64,000 bases of DNA from Acanthosoma haemorrhoidale (GCA_930367205.1 OV884012.1:53651239-53715238); one strand, 5' to 3'; counted from the stretch's first letter, positions 1 through 11,871 are shown. Numbers and translations are program-made. The notes: generated by a model not told the origin, from the letters alone.

Positions 1-307
1 TATTTAAAACATGTTTGCCTTATTAGGATGCTAATATTAATATCAAATGCATTACTTCAACAATAATAAACTTTAGGGTCCAACTAGTTTGGTTTTGGCC
101 AAATAAATTGCTGAACCATCACCGAAACCACTAATCTCCTACCTCTAGGTATTGCTTCTTTAGTTACATCAATCAGGTTATTATATTTCATTATATAGAT
201 GTTTATAAATAAATATAGAATCGACCAGTGGTTTTTTTAAAGAGACTTGAAATTTTTCATTCTACTAAAGCCAAAAATAAACCTGTCCCCATGACAAAAA
301 ATGATGG
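1..307. other. AT-rich flank, no gene
   Basis: AT-rich sequence with no open frame of note. Positions about 255-307 may be an outer, weakly matching part of the inverted repeat that begins at 308, because a similar A-rich stretch lies just outside the right arm after 3180. Confidence 0.5.
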
Positions 308-760
308 GTCATTGTAAAGTAATTAGGAACAAAAAAAATGTTTGCTTTTATATTGGGTAGGATATCGAATTAAAAAGTAGGCAATAGATTGTGCGCCATC
401 GTTGGCCATTATCTTGTAAGAATAATCACATTGACAAAAATTAATAAAAAATTGTTTTTCTATACACTGAAAGTTCTTTATTCTGTAAAAAATTTAATAA
501 TAGGCTATGAAAAAATAACAATCATAATATTATTTGAATAAATGATAAGTGGATCAGTTTTTTCTTCACTCAAAAAAGCTTATTTATTATCACAAGAGCT
601 TTCTATATCTTATATGCTTTTTATAAAACACAATGCGTTTTGTGAAGTCAAAAAAATATAAAATAAATGGACATAGACTTTTATATTACTAAATACACTT
701 ATTTGTTCAAAGAAAAAAACATATTGGCTCACCATTTATTCAAATACAAAGCCCAACCAG
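308..760 (+). repeat. Left arm of inverted repeat A
   Basis: Outer arm of element A. It aligns to the reverse complement of 2718-3180, with similarity fading inward of about 760. Confidence 0.7.
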
Positions 761-2717
761 CAATAAACCCTTAATGATAATATTACTTCTGCTTAAATAT
801 ATCTCCCTCGGCAGCAACGTTTAAATTGTTAATAAAGGTCACGTTAAATCCGGAAGACGAAATTAACTTCAATTCAAGCTAAGAGCTGTGTTGTTTAAGA
901 TTTTAAATGGAAGTTACTGGCGGGCTGGCTAATGACCTTAATTAAAATCCCTTAAGTGTTTGAAAGTTCAATGCTTCTGTTAAATATGCTGGGAGTAAAG
1001 AGAACCCTAAGTAATATTAAGCAATGGCGGGGGATATTTCCAAACTTCACTATACAAAATATAGTCAACAAACGGAAAAAAAAGTGCTTGAAAAATAATT
1101 TTTTTAACTTTGAACCACGAGTTCATGGTTTGCTGTGAATTTATGTACAAGCGGGTTATTTCTTGGGATATCGGCTTCGGTAGATGAAGGAAAAGATTTT
1201 CATCAAATTTATTTGTAGAATGAGGCCTTAGATATGACTGGTAAATTTTTTAAGCAGTGAGCGGCTAACATCTTTCTGCCATCATCTAACCATCGCAAAC
1301 TAAGCCCTGATGCAGACATATATATATTTACAGTTCATTCACTTAAGATTCGATGAAATCTAGCATCTATCGTTCGTCAACCAAAGCCGATATACTAACG
1401 TGATAAATAAAATAAACATTATATTCATTTGTAACATTTTAAATTGTAATTATTCTTGTATGGCTATTGATTAGTTTTTATATGAGTACTTTTGCATTGA
1501 ATGAATACGATTCGTCATTCTTACAATATGTTGAAAATATCTGGACAAGACAAATCCTTCTTATTGAATTTTATGGGAAGTACTACAGCCTGAATGTAGA
1601 TGTTTCCACAAAACTCTTTTTAGTGCTGGACTACTTTCTGGGCTGCACAACGGAAATTGCAGAAATTTCCACACGGAATATGTTTATTTTTAAAAATAGC
1701 TAAATGTTTTAAACGTGACAATTTTACCAATTGCAACTTGTTGCCTCGATCCAATACTGAGATTTACAGATTAGTCTTCATATATAGAGGACATGTAGAA
1801 GTACACCTTACCAGGGAGGGCAGAACCTCCAAGAAAAGATTGTCCTCCCGAAAGGGGGCGATGCCCCGCCTTAGATATGCAACATTATGATCCTGAACCA
1901 GGATTTTTCGAAAAATAAAGCATGTAGAAGTCTCAAAAACCCAATCAAATCGCAAGACTTCACTAGCTGAGACTCGCGCAATGAACTCTTCAGTTTATAA
2001 GACAACGAATGGCCTGGAGTTACATATATCCGAGACATATGCCAGGGATCGGGATTTTACTATCGCCTTCAAGTGGATACCTTGCCTTATAAAATCGTCT
2101 GAAGTTTTCACTGAGACAGTAAAACGCAGGAGGCCGTATCCGTGCAGTTTTGCATTCTCGTCGAGTGTTCATAAATTTCTGGGGCCGTTTCCTTAAGGGC
2201 CGTGACGGTTCTTGCGATCGGGTGTCGAAACTTTCGTAAAACGGTGAACATTCTAGAGAAGTCAGATTGCTTTTAATAGATCAATAGTATGTCAAAGACA
2301 GAATTGGCAACAAAACCTTGTATACAAATGTACTTTACTTCTTTGCTAACAAGAAACTAATAATAAATAGTAATAAAACTAGATGAAATAAAACCAATAG
2401 ACGTTGGAAGAATTTCAGCTCAACACATTGGGGTAACAATTTGATCTGCTGCCATTATTATTGGTACTCTTATTTACGGTATACTAGCTAAATTGATAAT
2501 AACCTTACATATTAACTGTTATTGTTGTTAACAGTCGAAAGTCACAACCAGCCAGATAGAGCAAACACAACAATGTATGATTAAAGTAGGCTATTGTGAA
2601 ATAACGAATGTTATCTCAATGAAATTTAATGATTTTTGTGTAACTGGCAGTAGGCATTAAAAATAGACAATAGTCCGACACGCCAGTGATGCAAGGATAA
2701 AAAAAAACACAATATAG
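761..2717. other. Interior of element A, no recognised gene
   Basis: The unique interior holds several open frames of 60-78 codons on both strands (for example 956-1138 and 1981-2196 plus), none with a motif I recognise. Positions 1800-2250 are richer in G+C than the surroundings and could be captured sequence or a decayed coding remnant. No DDE-type signature or zinc finger was seen. Confidence 0.4.
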
Positions 2718-3180
2718 GAATGGTTGATGCATTTGAATAAATGATGAGTCAATCAGTGTTTTTCATTCCCTAGGTTTTCAAAAGTCCGCTCTGTATTCTC
2801 CATTGTCATTATCTAGCGATACAATCACATATGTCTATTTCAAAAACCTTTTCTTCTATGTTTTACTAGCACTTGTGATAATAAATGCACGACAAAAGAC
2901 AAAAAATGATTCATCATTTATTCATAAGATAATTATATTATAATATATGATTATTAATTAGTTATGGCTGATTATTGAAATCCTTACTGGAAATAGAAAA
3001 ACATTTTTTCTTTTGTCAATCTGGTTATTCTTAGAACACAGTGATGGTGAAGGGTTGAGATAATTTGAATGAAAGAAAGTACAGTCGGGAACAATCTATT
3101 GTCAAATTTTTAATTTGATACCCTACTCAATATGAAAGCAAAATATGTTTTTTGTTATAGCTAATTACTTTACTAGTGAC
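2718..3180 (-). repeat. Right arm of inverted repeat A
   Basis: Reverse-complement partner of 308-760. The outer end reads CTTTACTAGTGAC and is followed directly by about 19 T residues at 3181-3199. Confidence 0.7.
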
Positions 3181-3199
3181 TTTTTTTTTTTTTTTTTTT

Positions 3200-4125
3200 C
3201 GTGGTTCAGGCTTACTTTTAGTTTGAGCGTAGCAGCTCCGAACACGATGTTTATGGCAAACCAGAAGAATAACCCAACGTTCAAAGATCTAATTTGATAA
3301 ATTCCTTCTAAATGAAACGCGATTCGATGATGAAATATAAAGAACTATATAATAAGATATGATATACTGATTTCATAATGTGTCTAAAAAAAACCCCAAA
3401 AAACCTGCTTGGACAACACAAACATGGCAGGGAAATTTTTATGAACCAGTAATTTAGTAATAGCTTATTGAAACCCTTACAGAAGAAATCACATCATTTT
3501 CAGTACCACTCTACGAAGATATTGTGATTTTATGGTTTCATTTCAAAAAATATTTAATCAAACGCAGAATACAAATGTGTACTTATTCCAACACCGTCAG
3601 CGAAACGCAGATCTTGGAATGTGACGTGATCGGGTATCCCGTGGGTTATATTGATCTACCGATCAAAGCCCATAGGCAAAGATAAGACTTAGTCATACAA
3701 AATTTTAAAATTTCGAAATCTGTTTATTTCCCGATCTGAATGTAAAATTACTTATTTAGGAGGAAATACTGTTTACAATTTTCCACAAAAAAATACTATT
3801 ATTTCAATGTAACATGCCTTTTAATGCTTAATTCAAGAAACTGAAAGTTTCTGGAACGCACCTGTTATGTATTCTAATATATATATATATATATCTTTAG
3901 AAAAATCAACCTAAAAAATTAGTTAGGGTGAATATAATACACGAAATGTTAGATGGGATTGTAACTAACTGGAAATATATCAAAGCATTCTTTTAGCTAA
4001 ACAGTAAGCAGAAAAATACCGATTTGTCATTTTAGCAGTATTGATAGTTAATTTTATGCGTTAGTCCATATATATTGGAAAGCGTAATAACAAATATATT
4101 AATCATTAAACTGAATATTATAGCA
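3200..4125. other. Non-coding stretch
   Basis: No gene seen. It contains a short (AT)n tract at about 3875-3894. Confidence 0.5.
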
Positions 4126-4147
4126 GGGTGCATACAGTGCTTGATAT

Positions 4148-4540
4148 ATGGGCACTAGAGAGGCACACCTCACCAGGTTTCCAGTCCTGTTGACATTATC
4201 CCCCAATAGACAGTTGACATTAGGCATCACAGTCCCAATGACAGTTAGTGTCACCATATATCTGAGGACGGTAGAAACCCGACTGGCAGGTCTCAGTGAG
4301 CTCCTTATAGCCTATTTACAGGGCAAGGATATCTCCAAGTTGAGGATAAACATTGAGGACTCACACCCACGTATCCTGAATATACATCAGCCAGCTACAA
4401 GGACCTGTGTCAGGAAGATGGCACCTGAACAGTTAATATGTCACAGTTTATGTGAGGGAAAAAACAAGTGGCATTTAGTCCTGTGGGATGTTTCCAGAGG
4501 GAATGGAGGCAGGCTTTATTCCGTCCTCGAATATTTATAG
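4148..4540 (+). CDS. Unrecognised 130-codon open frame, possibly transposon-derived
   Basis: One of the longest open frames in the window that is not explained by simple repeats. Residue use is balanced, with no low-complexity run, no signal peptide and no membrane segment. I do not recognise the family and see no zinc knuckle, protease, RT or DDE motif. It is followed by a G+C-richer tail with AATAAA at 4682-4687 and then AT-rich sequence, which would suit the 3' end of a retroelement or captured gene. No splice or neighbour context supports a host exon. It may be a chance frame. Confidence 0.2.
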   Translation: MGTREAHLTRFPVLLTLSPNRQLTLGITVPMTVSVTIYLRTVETRLAGLSELLIAYLQGKDISKLRINIEDSHPRILNIHQPATRTCVRKMAPEQLICHSLCEGKNKWHLVLWDVSRGNGGRLYSVLEYL

Positions 4541-5588
4541 TGCTTTAGTCTTTGTTATTTTCAGTACTGTCTTTCTCACGAGCTGCTCTCACGACCCCTG
4601 AGCTCTCCTGCTACATATCTTGCCTATTTTAAGTCATATACGTTTGTCAATCGCCGATTTGTGCGCAAATAAGTTACCTGAAATAAACATTATTGGGATT
4701 ATCATCACAAAAGCCTCTCAACTCGGGATCTTACAGAAAATCTAATTCTAAATTGAAGTAAACATTGATAAACAAGGTGTGCGCCTGAGGTCGTGTTTTG
4801 GGTCTAGAATAGTTCCCAGGTCACGACTGCAGTATCTTAGTAATAAATAGACACGAAATACTTAAGATTTTTTTTTTTTTTTTTTGTTAAGGAAATACTA
4901 AATTACAAACTAGGGAGAGATAATATATAATAGATACATTACTATTAAATAACTAAGATAGAAATAATAAATTTACGAACATAGTAAATGAAGGAAAATT
5001 CTCCATCAAGTAGCTTTTAATATGAAAAAACTAAGTCCTTTCCTTAAATTTGACAAAAATTAGTTTTATACAGACCGGAAACGATATCGTTGGCCACACC
5101 GAATGAATAATTTAGTGCTGATATTACCAACAGTTGTGACTGTTCAACGTCCGGTCAAAACCTCCATGACCGTGTGACCTAATCTGTCCTATTTCTTGAG
5201 TTTGATTATCGTTGATGCTCTTACCGTTAAAAATGCATCGTCTAATAGTCTAAAGGGATAAAACACTGTTTTTGTGGACAAAAGATGAGTTTTTAGGGTT
5301 ACATGCCATACCGTATCCAGCGCACACTCAAAGGGCTCATTGAAAATTTTTATAAATTTCAGAATTTGCAGAGTTTGAAAGGACATTCGTTCCTCATTTT
5401 CCCACTCCTCCTGTGGTAATCTAAAGTTAAGATAAACCCGATTATTTACATTAAACATACACGTATGCATAGCGTATTTTTAACCATTGACGATGTTCAT
5501 TTTTTGTGGTTTGTCTTTTTTATAGATGCAATTATATTTTCTTAAAGAATATTTATCTAACATGGACAGTTTCCATTTCTATTTCCTT
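4541..5588. other. Non-coding stretch
   Basis: The first 200 bases continue the G+C-richer tail of the preceding open frame. The rest is AT-rich with a T tract near 4870. A 93-codon minus-strand frame at 5189-5470 has no recognisable motif and is not called. Confidence 0.4.
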
Positions 5589-5600
5589 AATATTATGATG
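5589..5600. repeat. 12-bp target-site duplication, left copy
   Basis: AATATTATGATG occurs here and again at 6704-6715, immediately outside the two ends of the jockey-type insertion. Confidence 0.85.
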
Positions 5601-5601
5601 C

Positions 5602-6018
5602 GTCCTTGGTCCCATCCTCTATAACCTATACACCGCTGATGTCCACTCTACCCCCAATACCTTCTTGGCCACATTTGCAGATGACACTGCAGTCTTCTCA
5701 TCCCACTCAGGCCCTGATATAGCATCCCAAAACCTTCAAAAACACCTTGATGAGATCGAGTATTGGTGCAACCAATGGCGGATCAAGGTCAATGAAGCAA
5801 AATGTTCCCACATAACCTTTACCCTCTGCCGCAAGTCCTGTCCGCTAGTCTTTTTCAATTCGATTCCTCTCCCCGTGTCTGAGACAGTAAGGTATTTAGG
5901 CTTCCATCTGAACAAAAGACTGACATGGAACCCACACACGAGGCTAAAAAGACAAGAACTAAACAGACGCTTTGGACTACTGTACAGACTACTTCAAGGA
6001 CATCCCATCTCTCAATAG
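5602..6018 (+). pseudogene. Reverse transcriptase fragment, palm domain, first frame
   Basis: Open from the truncation point to a TAG at 6016-6018. It carries the FADDT active-site box (F/YxDD family) followed by the conserved W-N-K-C and YLG blocks of jockey-type RT. The in-frame stop results from an indel shortly before it, since the family sequence continues in the next frame. Confidence 0.85.
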
Positions 6019-6355
6019 AAAATAAACTACTTATTTACAAAGTTATACTTAAGCCAATCTGGACATACAGAATAGAGCTATGGGGGACAGCAAAAAAGTC
6101 GAACATCAAGCGCATCCAATCCTTTCATTCAAAAGTCCTGAGAACAATAGTAAATGCCCCCTATTACGTCACCAACAAAACCCCTTATAATGATCTTAAT
6201 ATACCCTACATTCTTGAACTCATCCCTTCCAAATTCATGAAATTCCATAGTAACCTATCCAACCACCCTAATCTCGTAGCACAGTCATTGCACTGCTCCA
6301 CTCATCCCTATAATCCTCCTCGGATACTGAAACGGCAGTGGCCTCGTGACCTACT
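6010..6355 (+). pseudogene. Reverse transcriptase fragment, thumb and C-terminus, second frame
   Basis: It continues the protein after the frameshift with SIENKLLIYK, LKPIWTY, LWG and FHSKVLRTIVNAPYYV, the typical C-terminal blocks of jockey-clade RT. Reading on past 6355 runs into sequence that is 3' UTR in the other copies. A stop seen at the same place in the 27.1-kb copy is mutated here. Confidence 0.8.
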
Positions 6356-6703
6356 ATATATGCGCAACAGTGGGAGTCCTGGCAATGGCCAGTTTCTCCA
6401 ATCATGTCCTGAGCGTATGTGGCTTTCGTGCTCTTCGTCAGCCTCCACTGCCTCGTATCCGGTGACGTGGCTGGTGGGGGAGCGTGGGGGACTTCCCAAG
6501 ACTCCGCTTCCTCTTTCGCTTGCGAGGGAGGCAACAACCGTGTGGACTTGAGGGGCCCCTGGGCTGTTTGTAAATATTGTATGAATGTGCGAGCGAATGA
6601 TAAATTGTAAATATGGTATGAATGAACTTATCTCAATTATTTATTGCCTATTAAGTAAAGGCAGATTGTAATTTCATCATAATAAAGTTGTTAACAAGTA
6701 AAA

Positions 6704-6715
6704 AATATTATGATG
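6704..6715. repeat. 12-bp target-site duplication, right copy
   Basis: Identical to 5589-5600. It partly overlaps the short A tail of the LINE. Confidence 0.85.
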
Positions 6716-7695
6716 TAATTATAACATAAAAAAAAATGAAGGTACGGAAATTTAATTTTTCCGATTCTCCCAACGCTTTCCTGGAACGGTTCACCATTGG
6801 CCGAAGGGCTTACTTAGTCTCCACAAATCGGATACCTATGTATGTGTATTTTTTTTTTTTAGGCCTACTTAGAAGATAGGTCATTTGGAGCTGGCGATGG
6901 AGTAACCTTTAATCCCACACACTAAGTAACTGTTAGGCAAGTAACTAGCCACTTGGTCTTCACCTTTGTTATCTTCGAAAAACTTTTTTCTAATATGCGA
7001 TGGTCGGTCTTTGTAGTAGTTTTTTTCTTTTACTTTGTTACATTTTATTTATCACCCTCGCTGACCGTCTCCGTCCTTTCATGATACTCAGTTGTTTCAG
7101 TTCGTAGTGTAGATTTTGGTTTACTGGGGATAGTATCTGAAATGTTCCAATACATATATATCATTCCCTGTTAGGTTAGCACTACCAATTTGAGGAGAAT
7201 TTTTAGAAAGAGTCTACCATCCATGAATTCACGGGTGAGTGGTTCAGAAGAAAGAGGCAAGGTAAATGAAGCGAAAAACTGTTATGGCACTACTTTGAGG
7301 GAAACTCAAGCAGAAAACTCGCCGAGTGTTTTGTTCTATGTAGTTATAAATGCTATTCTGAACTCAAAGGTAGTCAAAGGATGACTTTCCTGTTAGCTAT
7401 TTGCAAGTATGACAGGTTAATATTCATTGAAATAAAGTAAATGTGTTATGTTATGCATAGCGTTATCACACATGTTTTTATTTATGAGTCTATTGGCTAA
7501 GTTGTCAAACTGTGTTATTTTTAATGTGACAATATTTCACCCACACTGTCAAGGTTTTCGTTAGTGGTTATGATTTGATATTTTTTTTTAACTTGATATA
7601 CTTACCAAGTAAATAAACCTTTAATTCTCTCTACTGCCAGTTTCTTAGATAATCGAAAATAGCCTTAGCCTAGCGTGATGTATCATACGAGTCAT
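6716..7695. other. Non-coding stretch
   Basis: No gene seen. A 64-codon frame at 7190-7384 has no recognised motif. Confidence 0.5.
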
Positions 7696-7820
7696 TAGAG
7701 GGTGGTCTGAAAAGTTTCCGATCCAACAAAGCTTTTATTTTAGCTTTCATTTCACTAGCTTTTATTTATTTTATTATCATCTTCATGTTGAGGTCGGAAA
7801 CTTTTCAGACCACCTGTGTA
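7696..7820. mobile_element. Mariner-type MITE, copy 1
   Basis: Perfect 21-bp terminal inverted repeats lie at 7701-7721 and 7794-7814. They begin GGTGGTCTGAAAAGTTTCCG, resembling irritans-type mariner ends, with TA dinucleotides at both outer edges. The interior is about 70 bp and T-rich, with no coding capacity. A second copy lies at 36,676-36,789. Confidence 0.85.
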
Positions 7821-8892
7821 CACTCTTTGAGAGATTAACACACTCTTAAAAATTTCTTTGATCCTGTTCTAATGAATCTCCCTTGACATGATACTTTTAA
7901 CAACTAATAAAAAAAAAAAATCTTGATGTGTGTGAGTCTATAAATATAATTTACAAAAAAAACAAAACAATTTTTTGGTAACAATTGTTTGGACAATTAC
8001 TTCTTAATTGTAATCATTACTCATATAAAAAGTCAATTTGTATAAACTTTTTCAAAGTTCATTTATTGTATGTCTAACATTTGTAAGAAACCAGCAATTT
8101 TATTTGTTGTCAGTACTGTCCAAAACTACTAAAAATGTAGGCATACATTGTCATAATTAATTATTTTATTAATTACTTTATATAATTTTATACGACTAAA
8201 TATTGAAGCCATCTTAAATTGAAAATATAACAGCGATTGTTTTAAATTTATTATCTAATTGTTATTGCTGGATTAAAATTAAAAATAGAGCAACAGAATA
8301 TTAATTTAACCACAACCCAATATTTGAAAAGAAATGTTAATTAACGTGTGTATGAGCCAGACATGTCTTGGCAGACGTGGATATCCCATTTCCTGGCTTG
8401 GCCAAACAGTCCCAAAATTACAAACCCATCTCCAGCTCTCCAGTTCTCGAAATAAGGGAACGAGTGAAATTTATTTTTAATTTTAAGACATAGAATGTTG
8501 CTTTGTGCCTTCCTTCGGACATACCTCTCTGTTGCCCCCCCCCTAAAAAAAAAACAAGTAGTGTTCTCCGGATCTTGGCTAATATAAATTTTTTCATTAC
8601 GCCTTCTTTCTTTTCTTCTGTTAGAGGCTAAGGAAGGGAAACGTCTCAGGCTGGCTCTAAAAGCCCCCAAATTTTATTTTATTTTACTTCATCTCCACCC
8701 ACACAAAGGGAAGGAAAAAATTAAAATATACTACTTGAGGAAATTCCCAAGCCTTTCTTGTGGTTGAGTTAAGGCTACCACTTTCAGGGAGGGACTGTAT
8801 TATTACGACTAATTATTTTAAAAATTAATCCTAAACTTCCTCCTTACAAGAAATTTTATTTACTTCCGCCTTAGAGGAAATTTGGGTTTTGA
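7821..8892. other. Non-coding stretch
   Basis: AT-rich. Contains a C10 tract at 8535-8544. The 109-codon minus-strand frame at 8341-8670 spans that tract, is rich in Arg/Lys and matches no family I know. Confidence 0.4.
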
Positions 8893-8990
8893 AATTGTAA
8901 ATATGGTATGAATGAGAACAATTATCACAATTACTGCCTAATAAGCCAGATTGTAATTTTAGCACAATAAAAAAGTTTAAAAAAATTTAA
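8893..8990 (+). mobile_element. Jockey-family 3' end fragment
   Basis: Matches the last 100 bases of the LINE at 5601-6703: TGTAAATATGGTATGAATG, a CAATTACTGCCTAATAAG block, CAGATTGTAATTTTAG and an AATAAA-rich tail. Coding sequence is absent. No target-site duplication could be confirmed. Confidence 0.8.
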
Positions 8991-9469
8991 ATTATCTTGG
9001 ATTTATTGATTTCATCTACGTCAGTTGTTCATAAAAATAAAGTTAATTACGATACATTTTTATCAATAGTGCCTTGTCAGAAATGCAAGGTGCTCATTTT
9101 TGTTTCTTTTATAAAATGCTTGTTGGTTGTAACTCAGCCTTTGATTTTGGCCAGCATTCATGATCTTGGTATCCACTATAAGAACCTTACATTAATACGA
9201 TCTCCTAATTTTTAACACAATTCTTTTTTTTTACATAAATTATAAATGGAATGGCGTTTGGAAATATATTCATGTATATACAAACGAAATTCAGGACTTA
9301 TGGCTGATAGACAGAATCACGATACTTCGAGTACGGTTCATAAAAACTATTAAATATTGGTATCATTGACTGAAATTACTTTAACAATCACGTTAAACCA
9401 TCTCGATCAGTTAAAACCTACCTTTAAAAAAAATGGATTGTGTTTGCTAAAATATTTAAATAAGGCGTT
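8991..9469. other. Non-coding stretch
   Basis: AT-rich with no supported feature. Confidence 0.5.
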
Positions 9470-9800
9470 CCTATTTCATCACCCTCCTTGCACACACGTT
9501 ATTCTACAGTTCAAATCCTCAGTCCACTCTTGGAGCACAAATTCTGCCGTTGATATTCCTGCCCACAATAACATCGTTCCTTTCTCGCTCACTCCTACCC
9601 TCTGGAATTATCTACATCCTAATATCCGTCATGCTTCATCCTTAGGATCCTTCAAATCCTTCCTCTTCCAACACCTCTTCAACCTCAAGAGAGACGCTTG
9701 CGTGAGTTTGGGAAGCTATTGTCCATTATATTATATTATATTTTTATTTCTGTCTCTTTTTCTACTATTTTTATAAATGTAAGAAGCTTGTATAAATAAA
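9470..9800 (+). mobile_element. CR1/L2-like LINE, C-terminal fragment
   Basis: One open frame (part of 9357-9776) ends in the pattern F-S-L-T-P-T-LWN-x-L-x3-IR, then S-L-x-SFK-x-FLFQHLF. This matches the tail of CR1/L2-type non-LTR reverse transcriptases (S..LWN.LP..IR...S...FK..L). The hydrophobic stretch after it is translated 3' UTR. AATAAA follows at 9795-9800. The upstream RT domain is missing, so the copy is 5'-truncated. The clade is uncertain because only the C-terminal block is present. Confidence 0.6.
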
Positions 9801-11564
9801 TATATCATTTTTTTTTTGTGCGTGGGTTCTTGCTAAAGGCAGTTAGGCATTTTTATTTTATTATTGAAGTTTACATCTTATTTTAAACTGTCAATTTTTA
9901 TTTTATTTGTCCCAGAAGATATGTTTTTTCTGGCCGTTTAGGAGAAATTGGTTTCATGTTACTGTCTTAAATAATTCCTTGTTTTTTTTTAAAGGACTGG
10001 CAAAACCACAAGGGTCATTGACGCCCACCATGTATATGACCATTTTATCAATTTTGTTTTTACGATTTCATAATGATATTACCTTTTTATGACTTCTTAT
10101 TCATTAAGAAATTTGTAAAAATTTTGGGGTTATAATGGTGTAAATAAATACATTAGGGACCCGAGTGATCACAATAGCGAGAAAAAAGCACGAGGCAACC
10201 CAGGGGCCGAACGGGACAACAGGCGGCACCCGTCTCACCCGTTTGGTAGGCAGGACATGTATTCTCATTTTAAGGACTCGAGGACTGATCGGAGGATGTG
10301 GATAAAATGTTGCCTACCAATATTTCAGACATCAGCAAAGTCCACTGATGTTTAGATAGTTGTAAATCTTCATGGAATAGCCCAAGTCCTTGGAGTCACA
10401 CGTGCTATGTAAAGACATATAATAAATAAAAAAATTCTTTATTCTTTCAAGTTTACTTTATCCCTAGTTCAAAAATAAAAACAATGACATAGAAAAATAT
10501 TAGTATCTGTCTATAAAAAGAGACAAGAAAAATAGCGTGATAAAAATATTAATAACAGTATGAGGATTGATCAAATGTGTTAAAGCATTCCTAAATGTAT
10601 TCTTAATCTTCTTGTGTTTAGAATGATATATTTTAATGGTAGTGAAACGTTCTCACATTTTTGTTTTTTTAATCGCACTTCCATTTTTTGCATTTTCACT
10701 GGATAATTTTCACGCTATCGTAGAACATATAGTTAGGCAAAAATCAACCGAAAAACGAAATACATTATCGACTTAGAGATCAGATTTTTAATTAATATAG
10801 GTGACTTCAAATTTGTTGCATGCATCCCTCAAAGGGATGGATCCCCAGGAAGCATTTTCTTGGATCAACACAAATAAGTTTATATACTTTATCCCCTAAT
10901 ACAATACCGAGTCAAGAGTAAGTTAGAACTGTTTAAACTCGCAGACCCTTATTTCTCCACAAACACTGTAGCCCCAGATAGGAGATACTGTCTGCATGAG
11001 ACTTGAAGGGAGTCGGGCATTGATCGGCCAGACTCTACAAGCGATAAAGTCCTTCAGCGAGGATGGGACCTGGACGCTACATGGAGGTAATAACACCGTT
11101 GGGCAGGATCCAAACATGCGGCTTTGAATAGTAATGGAATTTTTATAAACGATTTCTAGTCCGGGCTGCGGATTACATTATACAGCCGGATTGGGGGTTG
11201 TTAGATTCTATCTCCAGTGGTCCCTTCCCCTAGCATTTGTTCTCTGCACTCTCCTTTATTGAATTCTATAACTTTTTATAGTGTCATAAATTCAATTTTA
11301 TTTAATATTCCAATTTTCTTTTAGAATTTTATATTTGCTTATAAAAAGTTATTATCAGGGATGCTTCTGCGATCTGTGGCCTTATCACAACATCAATACA
11401 ATAAAAACCTGATTGATCCCGTAAAGTACCTCTAACAGATTTACTTTGCAATAATCGTGTAAAAATAAGCTCACATGAGTACCACTTCTATACCTTCCAA
11501 CTTTTATATCATATTATAATTGAACGTATTTTTGTGTTGGCGTTAATAATATATACATATACCA
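9801..11564. other. Non-coding stretch
   Basis: A G+C-richer patch at about 10,150-10,400 and another at 10,960-11,230 have no recognisable coding or repeat identity. The rest is AT-rich. Confidence 0.4.
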
Positions 11565-11599
11565 TCACTCAAGGCCACAAAGGCCTCAAGAGAAGGTGC

Positions 11600-11871
11600 C
11601 ACTGATATGTGTCAACTGTTGCGAAGAGCATAGAGCCTAGTACAGAGGCTCATCAAAAATAAATGACCTCAGGACTTCAAAAATGGTTAAACAACAACCA
11701 AAATCAGAGGGCAGAAGTCTGACGACAAAAATAAAGCAAAAAGACCTGCCCCACCATAGGCTAACGCATGGAACAAGCCACTTTCCTGCACACAATAACA
11801 TCGTTCCTTTACAAGATGGCTCCAAGGATCTAATCCTCCAGAGTCAAGGAGAGGTCCTCAGCACTGTGTCA
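11600..11871 (+). pseudogene. Jockey-type ORF1 (gag-like) C-terminus with degenerate CCHC knuckle
   Basis: The frame reads PLICVNCCEEHRA, stop, YRGSS, matching the CxxCxxxHxxxxxxC RNA-binding knuckle of jockey-clade ORF1 proteins. The last Cys is replaced by Ser and a stop lies just before it. A basic and polar tail continues to a stop at about 11,871. Family identity rests on the knuckle and on the endonuclease trace directly downstream. Confidence 0.55.

Larger units (their letters stand above)
308..3180. mobile_element. Foldback-like element A with long inverted repeats
   Basis: The left end (308-760) matches the reverse complement of the right end (2718-3180) over about 460 bp with scattered substitutions and indels. 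Shared landmarks read inward from both ends include GTAAAGTAATTAG, CAATAGATTGT, GTTTTTCTAT, TTTATTATCACAAG and CATTTATTCAAAT. This is the layout of a foldback or long-TIR DNA transposon. No target-site duplication is clear, because the right end abuts a run of T. The interior encodes no transposase I can recognise, so this is probably a non-autonomous copy. Transcribed, it could fold into a long hairpin. Two unrelated insertions are excluded because the arms align colinearly along their whole length. Confidence 0.75.
5601..6703 (+). mobile_element. 5'-truncated jockey-clade LINE (RT C-terminal half and 3' UTR)
   Basis: Coding starts in the palm domain: a VLGPILYNLYT block, then the catalytic FADDT box at 5674-5688, then YLGFHL and a thumb-like helix region, as in jockey-clade non-LTR reverse transcriptases. 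One frameshift near 5998-6012 moves the rest (IENKLLIYKVILKPIWTY, then ELWG) into another frame. Coding probably ended near 6355. The 3' UTR carries two near-copies of TGTAAATATKGTATGAATG (6569-6587 and 6606-6624), AATAAA at 6681-6686 and a short A tail. A perfect 12-bp duplication flanks the copy, so truncation occurred at insertion rather than by later decay. The endonuclease and ORF1 are absent, so the copy cannot move on its own. At least six other copies of this 3' end lie in the window. Confidence 0.92.

Noticed and set aside
1800..1880. Similarity to about 59,330 (ACCAGGGARGGCA)
   Set aside because: Only a short match with no extension, so it is likely chance.
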